A stretch of DNA of 64,000 nucleotides from Paracoccaceae bacterium (GTDB taxonomy: Bacteria; Pseudomonadota; Alphaproteobacteria; Rhodobacterales; Rhodobacteraceae): NCBI GenBank assembly GCA_013214575.1, contig JABSSD010000118.1:1-64000 (forward strand), read 5' to 3'. Both the position numbers and the translations under genes were made by a program. Within the stretch, counting starts at the first letter, position 1; every line of letters starts with the position of its first letter. Below are positions 34,647 to 44,490 of the stretch, one piece after another. Under the pieces are notes generated by a model. It was not told the origin of the DNA, ran no database searches, and saw only the letters and a list, made by a program, of their open reading frames with translations.

Positions 34647-35312
34647 TTACCAGGGCAGCGGCACAAAACCGATGACCGGTTCATGCAGCAGGATCAGCGC
34701 CAGAAAGACAACCAGAGCAAGGCCAATTGGCAGCGGCGACAGCGGCAATCGCAGCAGGTTCAGCCGCGCGGTGCCCTGCGCCAGGCGCTGCCACTCGTCC
34801 GGGCCCAAAAGGCGCTGCTTGCGCCGGTCGATCACAATCATGCCGATCACCGCAAAGCCGCCGAACAGGCCAAACAGGATCACATGCGCCAGATCGCCAT
34901 TGGCCAGCAGATGGGCGCCCGCCCAGAGCGCCATCGCCACCAGCAGCGGATGCCGGGTGGCGGCCAGCATACCGGGGTTTTTGGGGTCGAACGGTGTTTT
35001 CCCCAGGCCGCCAAAGCTGAGCGGGTTCTGCCCCATCATGCCGCCCACCGCGATCAGGATGGCCAGTGGCATCACCAGCAGCGGCGCCCAGCCAAGGATC
35101 TCCCACTGCGGCAGCACCGCGACATAAGGCGCCCGCGTAGCCGCCACGATCAGCCAGCCCAGCACCAGCAGCGACAGCACACTGTAGGATATGAAATAGC
35201 CCCTTAGCCCCAACCGGGCGATCAGCCAGGGTCGCATCGGTGGCCGCACCGGAAACATATGGCTGAGCATAAAGACAACCAAGGCTGCAATGAATTCTAA
35301 CCAGTCGGCCAT
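34647..35312 (-). CDS. nnrU: NnrU family membrane protein
   Basis: A 221-aa protein with about six membrane helices and the NnrU signatures: ALVVFMLSHMFPVRPPMRPWLIARLG at the start and LGKTPFDPKNPGMLAATRHPLLVAMALWAGAHLLANGD in the middle. NnrU genes are found with denitrification genes in alphaproteobacteria; the biochemical role is unclear. It lies on the nap strand upstream of a DUF2478 gene, extending the nitrogen-oxide theme. Confidence 0.9.
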   Translation of the reverse strand: MADWLEFIAALVVFMLSHMFPVRPPMRPWLIARLGLRGYFISYSVLSLLVLGWLIVAATRAPYVAVLPQWEILGWAPLLVMPLAILIAVGGMMGQNPLSFGGLGKTPFDPKNPGMLAATRHPLLVAMALWAGAHLLANGDLAHVILFGLFGGFAVIGMIVIDRRKQRLLGPDEWQRLAQGTARLNLLRLPLSPLPIGLALVVFLALILLHEPVIGFVPLPW

Positions 35313-35396
35313 AGGTGGTCCCTTTACCCCAAAATGCGTCTCATTCGGGATTTAACGGACTGCAGGTCCAAGGTCCACAACCCGCCGATGCAAACC

Positions 35397-35433
35397 GGGC
35401 AGCGGCTGACCTTGGGGAGGTCAGCCGCTGCCC
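35397..35433 (-). terminator. Strong hairpin terminator of the ABC importer operon
   Basis: GGGCAGCGGCTGACC (35397-35411) and GGTCAGCCGCTGCCC (35419-35433) form a perfect 15-bp stem with a 7-nt loop, just after the permease stop. The T-run beyond it is modest. Confidence 0.7.
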
Positions 35434-35441
35434 GCGCGTGA

Positions 35442-37481
35442 CTACAGGCCCAGCACCCTGCGCCGTTCCTCGGCAAAGCCCTGCACCATGCGGTCGGCAA
35501 TCAGCGCCAGGATCGCCATCGCGGCCCCCGCCGAGATACCCAGCCCCACATCCGCCTGCCCCAGAGCCAGAAAGATCAGCTGGCCCAGGCCGGTGGTGCC
35601 GATCAGCGCCGCAATCACCAGCATGGCAAAGGCATAGAGGATGGTCTGGTTCAGCCCCAGCAGGATGGTCGGCGCCGCATAGGGGCCGCGCACATCGCGC
35701 AGGATCTGCCAGGTGGTGGCGCCCGAAGCAATCGCCGCCTCGATCATCTCCTCTGGGGTTTCAGTCAGCCCGTGACGGCTGTAGCGGATCATCGGCACGA
35801 TGGCATAGGCGATGATCGCCAGAAACGCCGAGAACTCGCCGATCTGAAACACCATCAACACCGGGATCAGGAACACAAACAGCGGAATGGTCTGCAACAT
35901 GTCGCAAATCGGCCGGGTGATCTTCCAGGCCAGCGGCGACACCGCACAGAGCAGACCGATGCCACCACCAGCCAGCGCACAGGCAAACACCGCCGCACCG
36001 CTGAGGTACAGCGACAACATGGCGCGATCCCACAGACCGGACAGCAGGATGGTCAACAAAAGCCCCACCGACAATATCGCCAGCCCACGCCCCGAGGCCA
36101 CCCAGCCCAGAGCCGCGGTTCCGACCAGCACAAAGGGCCAGGGCAGATTGGTGATGCCGGTTTCCAGCATCCCGACAAGGATCAGGGTCATGATGCCCCA
36201 TGTCACCTGGCCGCGCAGCGCCAGAAGCAGCCCAGCCACCGCACCGGCCGCGAACAGTCCCAGGCTCATCTGTCCTGTCCACTGAAAGCCCCAGGTAAAT
36301 GGCAGCACGGCCTGATCCAGGCCGATGCGCAGCGGCAGCAACCCATAGAACATCGCGTTGTTCTTGACCGCGTCCAGCCATTGCCAATTGGCGGTGGTAA
36401 AGGCGGTAAGCCCCGCATCCACCGCATCCACCGCACCATCAAACAGCGCATAATCCGAAGTGTCCGGCAGGCTGTTCCAGGACAATGCACTGGCGACAAT
36501 ACCAAAACCCAGAATGCCCCAGGCGACGCGCGGATCAAAGCGACGGCGACTATCTTGCGCCAGGGTGCCGCTCATCCGGTCGATGAGAACCGCAAACACC
36601 ACGATGACCAGACCCGCCAGCAGCGCCGGGCCAAACTGCGCCTTGCGCATGGTCAGCAGCACTTCCCAGCCGATGTCATCAAAGCCCCCGATCACCGCCG
36701 CGATGATCACCATCGACAGCGCCGCCATCAGACATTGATTGACTCCCACCAGAATCTGCGACGCCGCCGAGGGGATCTCAACCTGAAACAGCTGCTGTAA
36801 TCGGGTGCCCCCAGCCATGATCGCGGCCTCTTTGATTTCCGGCTCAACCCGCTCCAGCCCCAGCAACACATTGCGCGCCATCGGCGGCGCGGCATAGATC
36901 GCACTGGCAATCAGCCCCACCACCGGGCCAAAGCCAAACAGCACCAGCAACGGTGTCAGATAGGCAAAGGTCGGCACTGTCTGCATCACATCCAGCAGCG
37001 CCTGCACCGGCTTGCGAAAGCGCGGGTATTCATTGGCAAACACCCCGATGCCGCCGCCAACAATCAGCGCCAGCGGCACCGAAACGGCGACCAGCGACAG
37101 GGTGTTCATGCTCTCAACCCAATAGCCCGAGGCCAGCACAAAGCCGAGGCCAACAACCGCCATCAGCGCCATTGATGTGCCGCCCAGCATCCAGCCAATG
37201 GCCGTCACCACCGCGATCACCAAAATCCAAGGTGACCCGCCCAACAGCAGATTGGTGGCCTCCATCGGATAATACATCAGCGCCGAAAAACTGCGAGCCG
37301 TGGGCTTCATCAGCTGCAACAGCCAGTCCATGACAGTGCCAACCCATTCGGTTGCGGGCAGCACCAGGGCGTCGGGGAATATCACCAGCCAGGGCAGTGT
37401 GGTTTCAAGCAGCAGGCACAGCGCGCCGACAATCAACGCCACCAGCGCTGCAAGGCTTCCCTTGCTCAGAGCCGCCATCAC
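35442..37481 (-). CDS. Betaine-type ABC transporter permease, two fused permease domains
   Basis: A 679-aa inner-membrane protein in which two BPD-type (ProW-like) permease domains are joined. The first covers about 130-300 (VSVPLALIVGGGIGVFANEYPRF, EAAIMAGGTRLQQLFQVEIPSA), the second about 480-660 (EEMIEAAIASGATTWQILRDVRGPYA). Both EAA-loop regions, which contact the ATPase, are present. One fused chain can replace a permease homodimer. It overlaps the ATPase gene by 4 nt. The layout resembles the TMAO importer TmoV of Ruegeria and related betaine importers; the substrate is inferred. Confidence 0.88.
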   Translation of the reverse strand: MMAALSKGSLAALVALIVGALCLLLETTLPWLVIFPDALVLPATEWVGTVMDWLLQLMKPTARSFSALMYYPMEATNLLLGGSPWILVIAVVTAIGWMLGGTSMALMAVVGLGFVLASGYWVESMNTLSLVAVSVPLALIVGGGIGVFANEYPRFRKPVQALLDVMQTVPTFAYLTPLLVLFGFGPVVGLIASAIYAAPPMARNVLLGLERVEPEIKEAAIMAGGTRLQQLFQVEIPSAASQILVGVNQCLMAALSMVIIAAVIGGFDDIGWEVLLTMRKAQFGPALLAGLVIVVFAVLIDRMSGTLAQDSRRRFDPRVAWGILGFGIVASALSWNSLPDTSDYALFDGAVDAVDAGLTAFTTANWQWLDAVKNNAMFYGLLPLRIGLDQAVLPFTWGFQWTGQMSLGLFAAGAVAGLLLALRGQVTWGIMTLILVGMLETGITNLPWPFVLVGTAALGWVASGRGLAILSVGLLLTILLSGLWDRAMLSLYLSGAAVFACALAGGGIGLLCAVSPLAWKITRPICDMLQTIPLFVFLIPVLMVFQIGEFSAFLAIIAYAIVPMIRYSRHGLTETPEEMIEAAIASGATTWQILRDVRGPYAAPTILLGLNQTILYAFAMLVIAALIGTTGLGQLIFLALGQADVGLGISAGAAMAILALIADRMVQGFAEERRRVLGL

Positions 37482-38530
37482 CCGGCGTCCACGTGCAAAG
37501 CAGCCGCCAGATCCGCCGGGTTCACAACCCCCAGCAGCTTGCCGTCTTTGGCCCGCACCGGCACTGGTTGATACAGATCCATGCAGCGCGCCAGCGCCGC
37601 ATCCAGCGTCATATCAATCCGCAATCCGGGATCATCGGCGCCATAGACCAGCCCCTCGCCGGTCTGCATAACCGAGGTCAAACGGGCGTGCTGCCCCTTG
37701 GCCACATCTTTTGAGAACTCGCGCACGTAGTCATCCACCGGGTTCAGCACGATATCCGAAGGGGTGCCGATCTGCACAATCTTGCCGTCGCGCATGATGG
37801 CAATGCGGTCGGCCAGTTTCAGCGCCTCGTTGATGTCATGGGTGATGAAGACGATTGTGGTCTTCAGATCGGCCTGAATTTGCAGGAACTCGTCCTGCAA
37901 CTGCCGCCGGATCAGCGGATCCAGCGCCGAGAAAGGTTCATCAAGGAACCAGACCGAACAATCGGTCACCAGGGAACGGGCAATGCCAACGCGCTGACGC
38001 TGACCACCGGACAATTCACGCGGGTAGTGTTTTTCACGCCCGCCCAGACCGACCAGTTCGATCACTTTCTGGGCCTTTTCCAGCCGCGCCTTGCGCTTCA
38101 TCCCCTGCACCCGCAGCGGATAGGCAACATTGTCGGCGACGCTCATATGCGGGAACAGACCAAAATGCTGGAACACCATACCCAGCTTGTTGCGGCGCAG
38201 CTCGATCAGCCGCGCCGGGGTGGCCTCGACAATGTTTTCACCGTCAATGCGGATCTCGCCGTTAGTGGCATGCAACAGATGCGAGATACAGCGGATCAGG
38301 GTGGACTTGCCGGAACCGGACAGGCCCATGATGACAAAGAGCTCGCCCTCGGCGACCTCAAAATTGACGTCCTGCACCGCCGGGATCAGCCCTTTTTCAC
38401 GCAGCGCGGCGGCGGCAGCTTCGGGTTCAGAATGAGCGGACAGCGCCTCGGATAAGGCGCTGTCGGCGTTGGGGCCAAACACCTGCCAGACATTCTGGCA
38501 GGTGATGGCGGCCTGTGGCTTATCGCTCAC
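37478..38530 (-). CDS. Betaine/TMAO-type ABC transporter ATP-binding protein
   Basis: A 350-aa ATPase of the ProV/OpuA group: Walker A GLSGSGKST, Q-loop VFQHFGLFPH, signature LSGGQRQRV, Walker B CSVWFLDEPFSALDP, and a C-terminal CBS-like regulatory tail (LTSVMQTGEGLVYG...). A long N-terminal segment (AITCQNVWQVFGPNADSALS) is usual in this group. Start inferred as GTG 38530, just after the binding-protein stop; the frame is open upstream only by running antisense-free into that gene. The ribosome site is weak. Confidence 0.9.
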   Translation of the reverse strand: MSDKPQAAITCQNVWQVFGPNADSALSEALSAHSEPEAAAAALREKGLIPAVQDVNFEVAEGELFVIMGLSGSGKSTLIRCISHLLHATNGEIRIDGENIVEATPARLIELRRNKLGMVFQHFGLFPHMSVADNVAYPLRVQGMKRKARLEKAQKVIELVGLGGREKHYPRELSGGQRQRVGIARSLVTDCSVWFLDEPFSALDPLIRRQLQDEFLQIQADLKTTIVFITHDINEALKLADRIAIMRDGKIVQIGTPSDIVLNPVDDYVREFSKDVAKGQHARLTSVMQTGEGLVYGADDPGLRIDMTLDAALARCMDLYQPVPVRAKDGKLLGVVNPADLAAALHVDAG

Positions 38531-38540
38531 GATCGTCAGC

Positions 38541-39506
38541 TTATTTGGTGGCTGCGTCGACAACCGAGCGCCATTTGCTCTCGTTCTCGGCCATCCAAGT
38601 TGCAACCACTTCTTCAACCTTGCCACCGTCCACATCAACGGCGCCCATCATCGGCTGCTGATCTTCAACGGCCAGAGTGTAGTTCGACAGGATTTCGCTG
38701 GCGGCGGGCCATGTTTCAGCCAGACCGGACCAGCCCGCCTTGAAGATGCGCGATGGGGCAAAGTCACAGTCGTTGATCGCATTGGGGTTCGGGCCCCAGG
38801 CCGGATCGGTGAAACAGGCGTCTTCGCCAGCAGGCAGATCGACGAATTTCACGTCATAGGCCGACATTGCCCAATGGGGCTGCCAGAAGGTGACCAGCAG
38901 CGGTGTCTTGCGCTCGCTCGAGGCCCGCAGTTCAACAATCAAGGCCGCTTCGGAGCCGGCAGGTACCGCCTTGAACGGCAAGTCCAGACCGGTGATACGG
39001 TCGGCACCCGGAGTGCCCCAATCGGCAGGGTAATCCACCAGGCGACCGGCCGGCAGGGTTTCAGCGGTGGCAAACAAAGGCCCGCAGTCCTTCAGCGCTT
39101 CCCAAGCGGGCAGCCCAGGGCACAGGTCGGCCACGTGGGCGGGGTAAGCAATGCCTTCACGCGCATTCAGCTCCAGATCACCCAGTTCAACAATGGTGCC
39201 CTCGGAAACCTTCTTGGCGTAGTCATCCGACACGTTTGACGACCAGATTTCCAGCGTCGCGTGGATGTCGCCATCGGCAATCGCCTGGAACTGGTTCATC
39301 ATGCCAGCCGAAACAAACTCAACTTTATAACCCGCAGCCCGCAGCATCTCACCGGCAATATGGGTGGTGACGTGCTGGCCGGTCCATTCGTTCAGAGCCA
39401 GGCGAATTGGCTTGTCCACCGCCCCCATGTCGGCGGCGCTGGCCAGACCAGCCGTGACCGCAAATGAAACAGCGCCAAGTGCTGCGGCATATCCTTTAAT
39501 CGTCAT
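38541..39506 (-). CDS. Betaine/TMAO-type substrate-binding protein
   Basis: A 321-aa periplasmic OpuAC/ProX-type binding protein with a signal peptide (cleavage after about residue 24, LASA|AD). It carries LALNEWTGQHVTTHIAGEMLRAAGY near the start and several tryptophans (WSSN, WQPHW, WMAEN), as expected for a quaternary-amine cage. The presence of binding protein, ATPase and fused permease in this order resembles TmoX-TmoW-TmoV, but glycine betaine, choline or carnitine remain possible. First gene of the operon. Confidence 0.88.
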   Translation of the reverse strand: MTIKGYAAALGAVSFAVTAGLASAADMGAVDKPIRLALNEWTGQHVTTHIAGEMLRAAGYKVEFVSAGMMNQFQAIADGDIHATLEIWSSNVSDDYAKKVSEGTIVELGDLELNAREGIAYPAHVADLCPGLPAWEALKDCGPLFATAETLPAGRLVDYPADWGTPGADRITGLDLPFKAVPAGSEAALIVELRASSERKTPLLVTFWQPHWAMSAYDVKFVDLPAGEDACFTDPAWGPNPNAINDCDFAPSRIFKAGWSGLAETWPAASEILSNYTLAVEDQQPMMGAVDVDGGKVEEVVATWMAENESKWRSVVDAATK

Positions 39507-39913
39507 AAATCTACTCCCTGTTTTTATGTTAACCGACCCTTTTTGAAAAAGGGCAGCGTCTTTATTGGACCCCTCCGCTGCCGGTCGCCAATGGGCGCCC
39601 CGGACGGGTGTCTCTCTCCCTTTGCCCGGTCAATCCGAGCCTCCAGGTATTAGAGTGGCCGATCTTGATCCAATATTTGCCCCGAGAACGACAGTTTGTC
39701 GAGTATTTGCGGCTTGTAATGGCATTTTTTGATTGGCCATTCAACTTTTAATGCAGTAATTCAAGTTTTTCAGGGCGTTCGGTGGCTGCTCTTGGGCCTG
39801 CACATCCGGTATTGCCGGGGCGCCCAGCCAGGACCGGCCTCCAAAACCAATGCGGGAAATACAATCAGCCAAGGCCATCAGAATGGTGCAAGAATCCGGG
39901 CGGGCCTTGCCGC
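39507..39913. other. 407-bp intergenic region upstream of the ABC importer
   Basis: It must contain the importer promoter (39507 upwards, minus strand) and the end of the biotin operon. The part 39690-39770 is AT-rich, likely promoter DNA. I see no gene, tRNA or clear terminator in it. Confidence 0.5.
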
Positions 39914-40705
39914 CTAGTGGCGTTTGCGGGCGATCATCCAGACCGGATCATAGGTCAGCGGCAGCTTTCCGTCGTGGCCAAATTGGCTGCGATAGCTGTC
40001 TTCGAATTCCGTCAACCGGCCCCGGCTCCAGCGTTGCTCGGCCTGCGCGTTGACGCCCGTGTTGCGCAGGTGGCGCAACAGATCTATGGCACCATCAAAC
40101 AGCATCTCTATGGGCTCTTGCGCCACATGCAGCAGCTCCATGTCGCGCGGCAGCAGGGCGGGCCAATCCGGCGCATCCACATAGCTTGGCGCCGCAGCCG
40201 AAGACCCCAGATCGCGCAGCTGGTGAAACTGGGCGCTGCCAAACCCCGACAGTGCCAACCAGCCGCCGGGGCTGAGCCGCGCCGACAGACGCGCCATCAA
40301 CGCAGGCATATCGCTGATCCATTGCACCGTCGAGGCCGAGGTGATCAGGTCCAGCTCTGAGGGCAGCGGCACCGTCTCAATGGGACCAAAGGTAAAATGA
40401 GTGCGGTCGGCGCGATCCTTGGTCAGGGCCCCCAAACCGGGGGCCGCCTCGGCCACAAGATCATTCAGGGTCAGGTGGTGAATGTCGAAACTCTGCAGCA
40501 AAGGTCGGGTCAGGTGGCCGGTGCCACAGCCGAACTCCAGCACGTTGTCGAACCACTCAGGGGCGCCCTGTTGCCGCAGGGCCTGCACCAGAGCGGCGGC
40601 AATCTCGGCCTGGGCGCGAGCATGTTGGTGATAGCTGGCCAGCCCGCGGCGAAAGCTTTGCCGCACCCGGTTCTGGTTCAGATCGGACGACATGGCGTCT
40701 CTCAT
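39914..40705 (-). CDS. bioC: Malonyl-ACP O-methyltransferase BioC
   Basis: A 263-aa SAM-dependent methyltransferase that primes pimelate synthesis by methylating malonyl-ACP. Family features: VRQSFRRGLASYHQHARAQAEIA at the start, SAM site VLEFGCGTGHLTRPLL, and SASTVQWISDMPALMARLSARLSPGGWLALSGFG. It starts in the bioG stop (ATGA) and ends the bio operon. Length fits BioC. Confidence 0.9.
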   Translation of the reverse strand: MRDAMSSDLNQNRVRQSFRRGLASYHQHARAQAEIAAALVQALRQQGAPEWFDNVLEFGCGTGHLTRPLLQSFDIHHLTLNDLVAEAAPGLGALTKDRADRTHFTFGPIETVPLPSELDLITSASTVQWISDMPALMARLSARLSPGGWLALSGFGSAQFHQLRDLGSSAAAPSYVDAPDWPALLPRDMELLHVAQEPIEMLFDGAIDLLRHLRNTGVNAQAEQRWSRGRLTEFEDSYRSQFGHDGKLPLTYDPVWMIARKRH

Positions 40706-41343
40706 GACAGGATCTCCTGCCAGCTTGCAAAAGCCGCAAAGGGGGCGTGGGGGGCGGCGATCTGACGGATCTCGGCGTCACGCCAGGCGCGGAGCTGATT
40801 GGCCGGCGGAAATATTTTGTCTGCGGTGCTGATCCAGACCCTGTCAAACGCCGTATCTGGCGCATCGCCGCGTGCCTCGATCGCCCGCAGTTCATCCCTG
40901 CGCGCCACCACGTCGATCTCTCGCGGTGGCTGGCGGCTATTGAAGACCCGTGCAAGGAACAGCTGATAGGCGTCCGGGCTAAGGGTCTCTATGGTTTTTG
41001 ACAGGGTCAAAGGAGGTATTCCGGTGGCGCGATTAACAGGGGTCAAAGTGCCGTTGGTGGCAATCTTGCGGTCAAAAGGGTCTGCACGCCCTTGCTGCCA
41101 ATGGGCATAACAGGCAACTCCAAACGACCACGCCACAAGACTGATCCGATCATAGGCCGACAGATCCGGCAGGTCTTCGTTCAGATCGCGATAGTCGCTG
41201 GCAAAAAGAATGTCATAGGGGCCAGTCAGGTGATCAAAGACATCCGCACCAACCGCCCAGCCGCCAAACACCACGATTGCTTCGGAAACCCGCTCGCCGT
41301 CACCGGGCCGCGCCTGACCTATGGATAGCCAGCGGAAGTCCAT
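40702..41343 (-). CDS. bioG: BioG-type pimeloyl-ACP methyl ester esterase (DUF452)
   Basis: A 213-aa alpha/beta-hydrolase of the DUF452/BioG type, which removes the methyl group added by BioC and so releases pimeloyl-ACP. The nucleophile is the Ser in LVAWSFGVACYAHW; FGGWAVGADVFDHL near the start and the His in APHAPFAAF near the end fit the family. Neighbours bioA (1-nt overlap) and bioC (4-nt overlap) support the call. It replaces BioH, which is absent here. Confidence 0.88.
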   Translation of the reverse strand: MDFRWLSIGQARPGDGERVSEAIVVFGGWAVGADVFDHLTGPYDILFASDYRDLNEDLPDLSAYDRISLVAWSFGVACYAHWQQGRADPFDRKIATNGTLTPVNRATGIPPLTLSKTIETLSPDAYQLFLARVFNSRQPPREIDVVARRDELRAIEARGDAPDTAFDRVWISTADKIFPPANQLRAWRDAEIRQIAAPHAPFAAFASWQEILS

Positions 41344-42641
41344 TACAGCTCTCGCGCCAATCGCAGCATACCCTCGGTGATCTGGGTCAGTTGCTCCGGC
41401 GTGGTGATAAAGGGAGGCATGGTGTAGATATGTTTGCCAAAGGGGCGCAGGAATACGCCCATCTCGCGGGCCAGCCCATGCGCCTGATCGGCCGAGACCC
41501 GGTGCGTCATCTCGATCACCCCAATGGCCCCCAGCACGCGCACATCCGCCACGTTAGGCAGCGCGCGGGCGGGCTCCAGTTCCGCACTCATCTGCGCCGC
41601 GATCCGGCTGACATTACCCTGCCAATCCCCCTCGTCCAGCAGCTCCAGCGCGGCCAGCGCCGCAACGCAGGCCAGCGGATTGGCCATATAGGTGGGACCA
41701 TGCATAAAGATGCCGGGATTGCCGCCGCCGATGCCCTCCGCCACCCGGTCATTGGTCATGGTGCAGGCAAATGAGATATGGCCGCCGGTCAGCCCCTTGC
41801 CCAGACAGATAATATCCGGCTCGACCTTACAATGACCGGTGGCAAACAGCGCCCCGGTGCGGCCAAAGCCGGTGGCGATCTCGTCAAAGATCAACAGGAT
41901 GCCCAGCTCGTCGCACAGCGCGCGGGCCTGATTGAGGTATTCCGGGTGGTAGAAATACATACCGCCAGTGCCCTGCACCACCGGTTCCAGAATAAAGCCG
42001 GCGATCTGATCCTGGTGGGCCTCCAGCAGCGCCCGCAGCGCGCCCAGACCATTGCGGGCCGGATCGTCGATCCAGTCTTCGGTGATGCGGATCGGCGGGC
42101 GGGCGACAAAGTGCTGCACGCTGAGCGCGCCCTGAAACAGGTGGTGCATGCCGGTGTCGGGGTCACAGACGCTCATCGCTTTCCAGGTGTCCCCATGATA
42201 GCCGGAGCGCACGGTGGCAAAGTGTGAGCGGCCCTCGAAGCCCATAGCGTGTTGATATTGCACCGCCATTTTCAACGCCACCTCGACCGAGACCGAACCG
42301 CTATCGCAATAGAAGATGCGGGTCAGACTGTCGGGGGTGATCGCCAGCAGTTTGCGGCCCAGATCGATCGCCGGGTCATGGGTCAGCCCGCCGAACATCA
42401 CATGTGGCAACCGGTCCAGCTGGTCGTGCATCGCCTGGGTAATCCGTGGGTTACGGTGCCCGTGCATCATGCACCACCAGGACGACATTGCGTCGATCAA
42501 TTGGCAGCCATCCTCCAGTGTCAGATGAACCCCTTGGGATTGCTTCACCACAAAGGTCGGCCCCGGTTGGGTGACGTTTGTATAAGGGTGCCAAAGGTGT
42601 TGCTGGTCGAATTCCAGCTGGGTCAGACTGTCTGCGCTCAT
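41343..42641 (-). CDS. bioA: Adenosylmethionine-8-amino-7-oxononanoate aminotransferase
   Basis: A 432-aa PLP enzyme that converts KAPA to DAPA using SAM as amino donor. Signatures: [66 protein letters not shown], and the PLP lysine in [14 protein letters not shown]. It overlaps bioD (4 nt) and bioG (1 nt). Confidence 0.96.
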   Translation of the reverse strand: MSADSLTQLEFDQQHLWHPYTNVTQPGPTFVVKQSQGVHLTLEDGCQLIDAMSSWWCMMHGHRNPRITQAMHDQLDRLPHVMFGGLTHDPAIDLGRKLLAITPDSLTRIFYCDSGSVSVEVALKMAVQYQHAMGFEGRSHFATVRSGYHGDTWKAMSVCDPDTGMHHLFQGALSVQHFVARPPIRITEDWIDDPARNGLGALRALLEAHQDQIAGFILEPVVQGTGGMYFYHPEYLNQARALCDELGILLIFDEIATGFGRTGALFATGHCKVEPDIICLGKGLTGGHISFACTMTNDRVAEGIGGGNPGIFMHGPTYMANPLACVAALAALELLDEGDWQGNVSRIAAQMSAELEPARALPNVADVRVLGAIGVIEMTHRVSADQAHGLAREMGVFLRPFGKHIYTMPPFITTPEQLTQITEGMLRLAREL

Positions 42642-43351
42642 GGCTGCAACGCCTTTTTGATGGTGTCGATGTCGATATGGGCGGCGAAGGCTTTGGCGAG
42701 TGCGTCACTTTCCTTGGCCCGGTGGGACACCGGGCCGTGCCCGTCCGCCCCCATGGGCGGGCACTTCGTTTCCCGCCCGCGGTCGGGCACAGCCCTTAGC
42801 TCTTCTATGACAGGCAACCGCCCCAAATGCGCGACCTTGCCAAACTGGCAAATGGTGTCTTCAACCTCAGCCTCGGCGGCGCCAATAAACACCACTCCAA
42901 CCACATCACAGCCCGCGCCGCGCAGGGCCTGCAGCGACAACAGGGTGTGATTGATGGTGCCGAGCTGGGTGCGAGCACAGAGGATCACCGGCGCGCCCCA
43001 GCGGGCAAACATATCCACAAACAAGGTCTCACGGTTCAGCGGCACCATCACCCCGCCGGCCCCCTCGACCACCAGCACGCCGTCAACTTGCGGCAGGGAC
43101 AGTGTACCGGGATCAATTTCGACGCCTTCGGCCTCGGCTGACAGATGTGGCGAGGCGGGCAGCTTCAGCAAATAGCCCTCGGGCAAGACCGGACGCCCCG
43201 AGAGACGCGCGACGATCTGGCTGTCGGTTTCCTCTTCCAGCCCCGATTGCACCGGCTTCCAATAGCTGGCGCCCAGCGCCGCCACCAACCCAGCCGAGAA
43301 CACGGTTTTTCCGATGCTGGTATCAGTGCCAGTAACGATGATTGCGCTCAT
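42638..43351 (-). CDS. bioD: Dethiobiotin synthetase
   Basis: A 237-aa P-loop ligase closing the ureido ring of dethiobiotin with CO2 and ATP. The P-loop is [27 protein letters not shown] and [15 protein letters not shown] follow as usual. The C-terminus is longer than the minimal family length by a loop around [20 protein letters not shown]. It overlaps both neighbours by 4 nt. Confidence 0.94.
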   Translation of the reverse strand: MSAIIVTGTDTSIGKTVFSAGLVAALGASYWKPVQSGLEEETDSQIVARLSGRPVLPEGYLLKLPASPHLSAEAEGVEIDPGTLSLPQVDGVLVVEGAGGVMVPLNRETLFVDMFARWGAPVILCARTQLGTINHTLLSLQALRGAGCDVVGVVFIGAAEAEVEDTICQFGKVAHLGRLPVIEELRAVPDRGRETKCPPMGADGHGPVSHRAKESDALAKAFAAHIDIDTIKKALQP

Positions 43352-44490
43352 GCCGGGGTCTCCAATAGCGTGGCCAAATCAGCAAACAGGGCTGAAATTA
43401 TCGCGAGGGATGTATTCAGAGTGATCGAGATCCGCAGCCTTGAGGTGCCGCGTGGCACGGTGGGCGGCCGGATGCCGCGTATGTCATAGCCTTGATCCTG
43501 CAGCGCCTGTGCCACGGCCATTGTACGCCTGTCGTCGCCGATGATCACTGGCATGATTTGACTGTCAAACCCCGTGAGGCCACAAAGCCGCTGTGCCTCA
43601 CTGTGCGCGTGGTGGATCACCTGCCATGCCCGTTTTTGCCGATCCGGGTTCTCGGCCAGTTCTGCCAGTGCGGCCCGCACCAGCGCCGCATTCAGCGGTG
43701 ACGGCGCGGTGGCAAAGATAAAGGCACGCGCCTTGTTGATCAGGGTCTCGATCAGGGCCGAGGCGCCGCAGATCAGCGCGCCGGATACGCCCAGCGCCTT
43801 GCCGCAGGTGTGCAGCGACAGCACGTTTGGCAGATGGGCAACTGCTTGGCCCAAGCCGCGGCCCAGATCGCCAAACACACCCGTTGAATGGGCCTCGTCC
43901 AGTACCAGCACCGCCCCCATCCGCATGGCCAGTTCAGCCAGCGCCACCACCGGGGCACGGTCACCATCCATCGAATAGACCGCCTCAACCGCGATCCAGA
44001 TCTGGCCGCTGCCGCCACCGGCGCGCCAATCTGTTATGGCAGCTTCAGCAGCCCTGACATCATTATGGGCAAAGCTCTGGCACTGGGCCCGGCCCAGCCT
44101 CATGCCATCATGGGTGCTGGCATGGATCAGCGCGTCGTATAGCACCAGATCGCCGTGCCGTGGCAGCGCCGAAAAGATCGCCATATTACCGGTAAAGCCG
44201 CCATTGATGAACAGGGCCGCCTGGGTGCCAAAAAACGCGGCGGCCTCATCTTCCAGCAATACATGTTCGGCGTCATTGCCACGCAGCAGCCTTGAGCCGC
44301 CTGCCCCGACCGGCACGCCGCGTGCCAGCGCCGCAGTGGCCGCATCGCGCAGCAGCTCGGAGCCGGCCAGCCCGAGGTAATCGTTGGAGGCAAAATCATG
44401 CCCGGCGCGCGGCATCAGGCTGCGGTAGCGGCCACGCGACTTGAGCGCCTCCAGCGCCTGTTGATGGCGCGGGAAGACGCCCGTGCTCAT
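43348..44490 (-). CDS. bioF: 8-Amino-7-oxononanoate synthase
   Basis: A 380-aa PLP-dependent condensing enzyme joining pimeloyl thioester and alanine. Features: [31 protein letters not shown], the Asp in [17 protein letters not shown], and PLP Lys in [17 protein letters not shown] 44490 overlaps the bioB stop (ATGA); a TTG five codons upstream is less likely. Confidence 0.95.
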   Translation of the reverse strand: MSTGVFPRHQQALEALKSRGRYRSLMPRAGHDFASNDYLGLAGSELLRDAATAALARGVPVGAGGSRLLRGNDAEHVLLEDEAAAFFGTQAALFINGGFTGNMAIFSALPRHGDLVLYDALIHASTHDGMRLGRAQCQSFAHNDVRAAEAAITDWRAGGGSGQIWIAVEAVYSMDGDRAPVVALAELAMRMGAVLVLDEAHSTGVFGDLGRGLGQAVAHLPNVLSLHTCGKALGVSGALICGASALIETLINKARAFIFATAPSPLNAALVRAALAELAENPDRQKRAWQVIHHAHSEAQRLCGLTGFDSQIMPVIIGDDRRTMAVAQALQDQGYDIRGIRPPTVPRGTSRLRISITLNTSLAIISALFADLATLLETPA

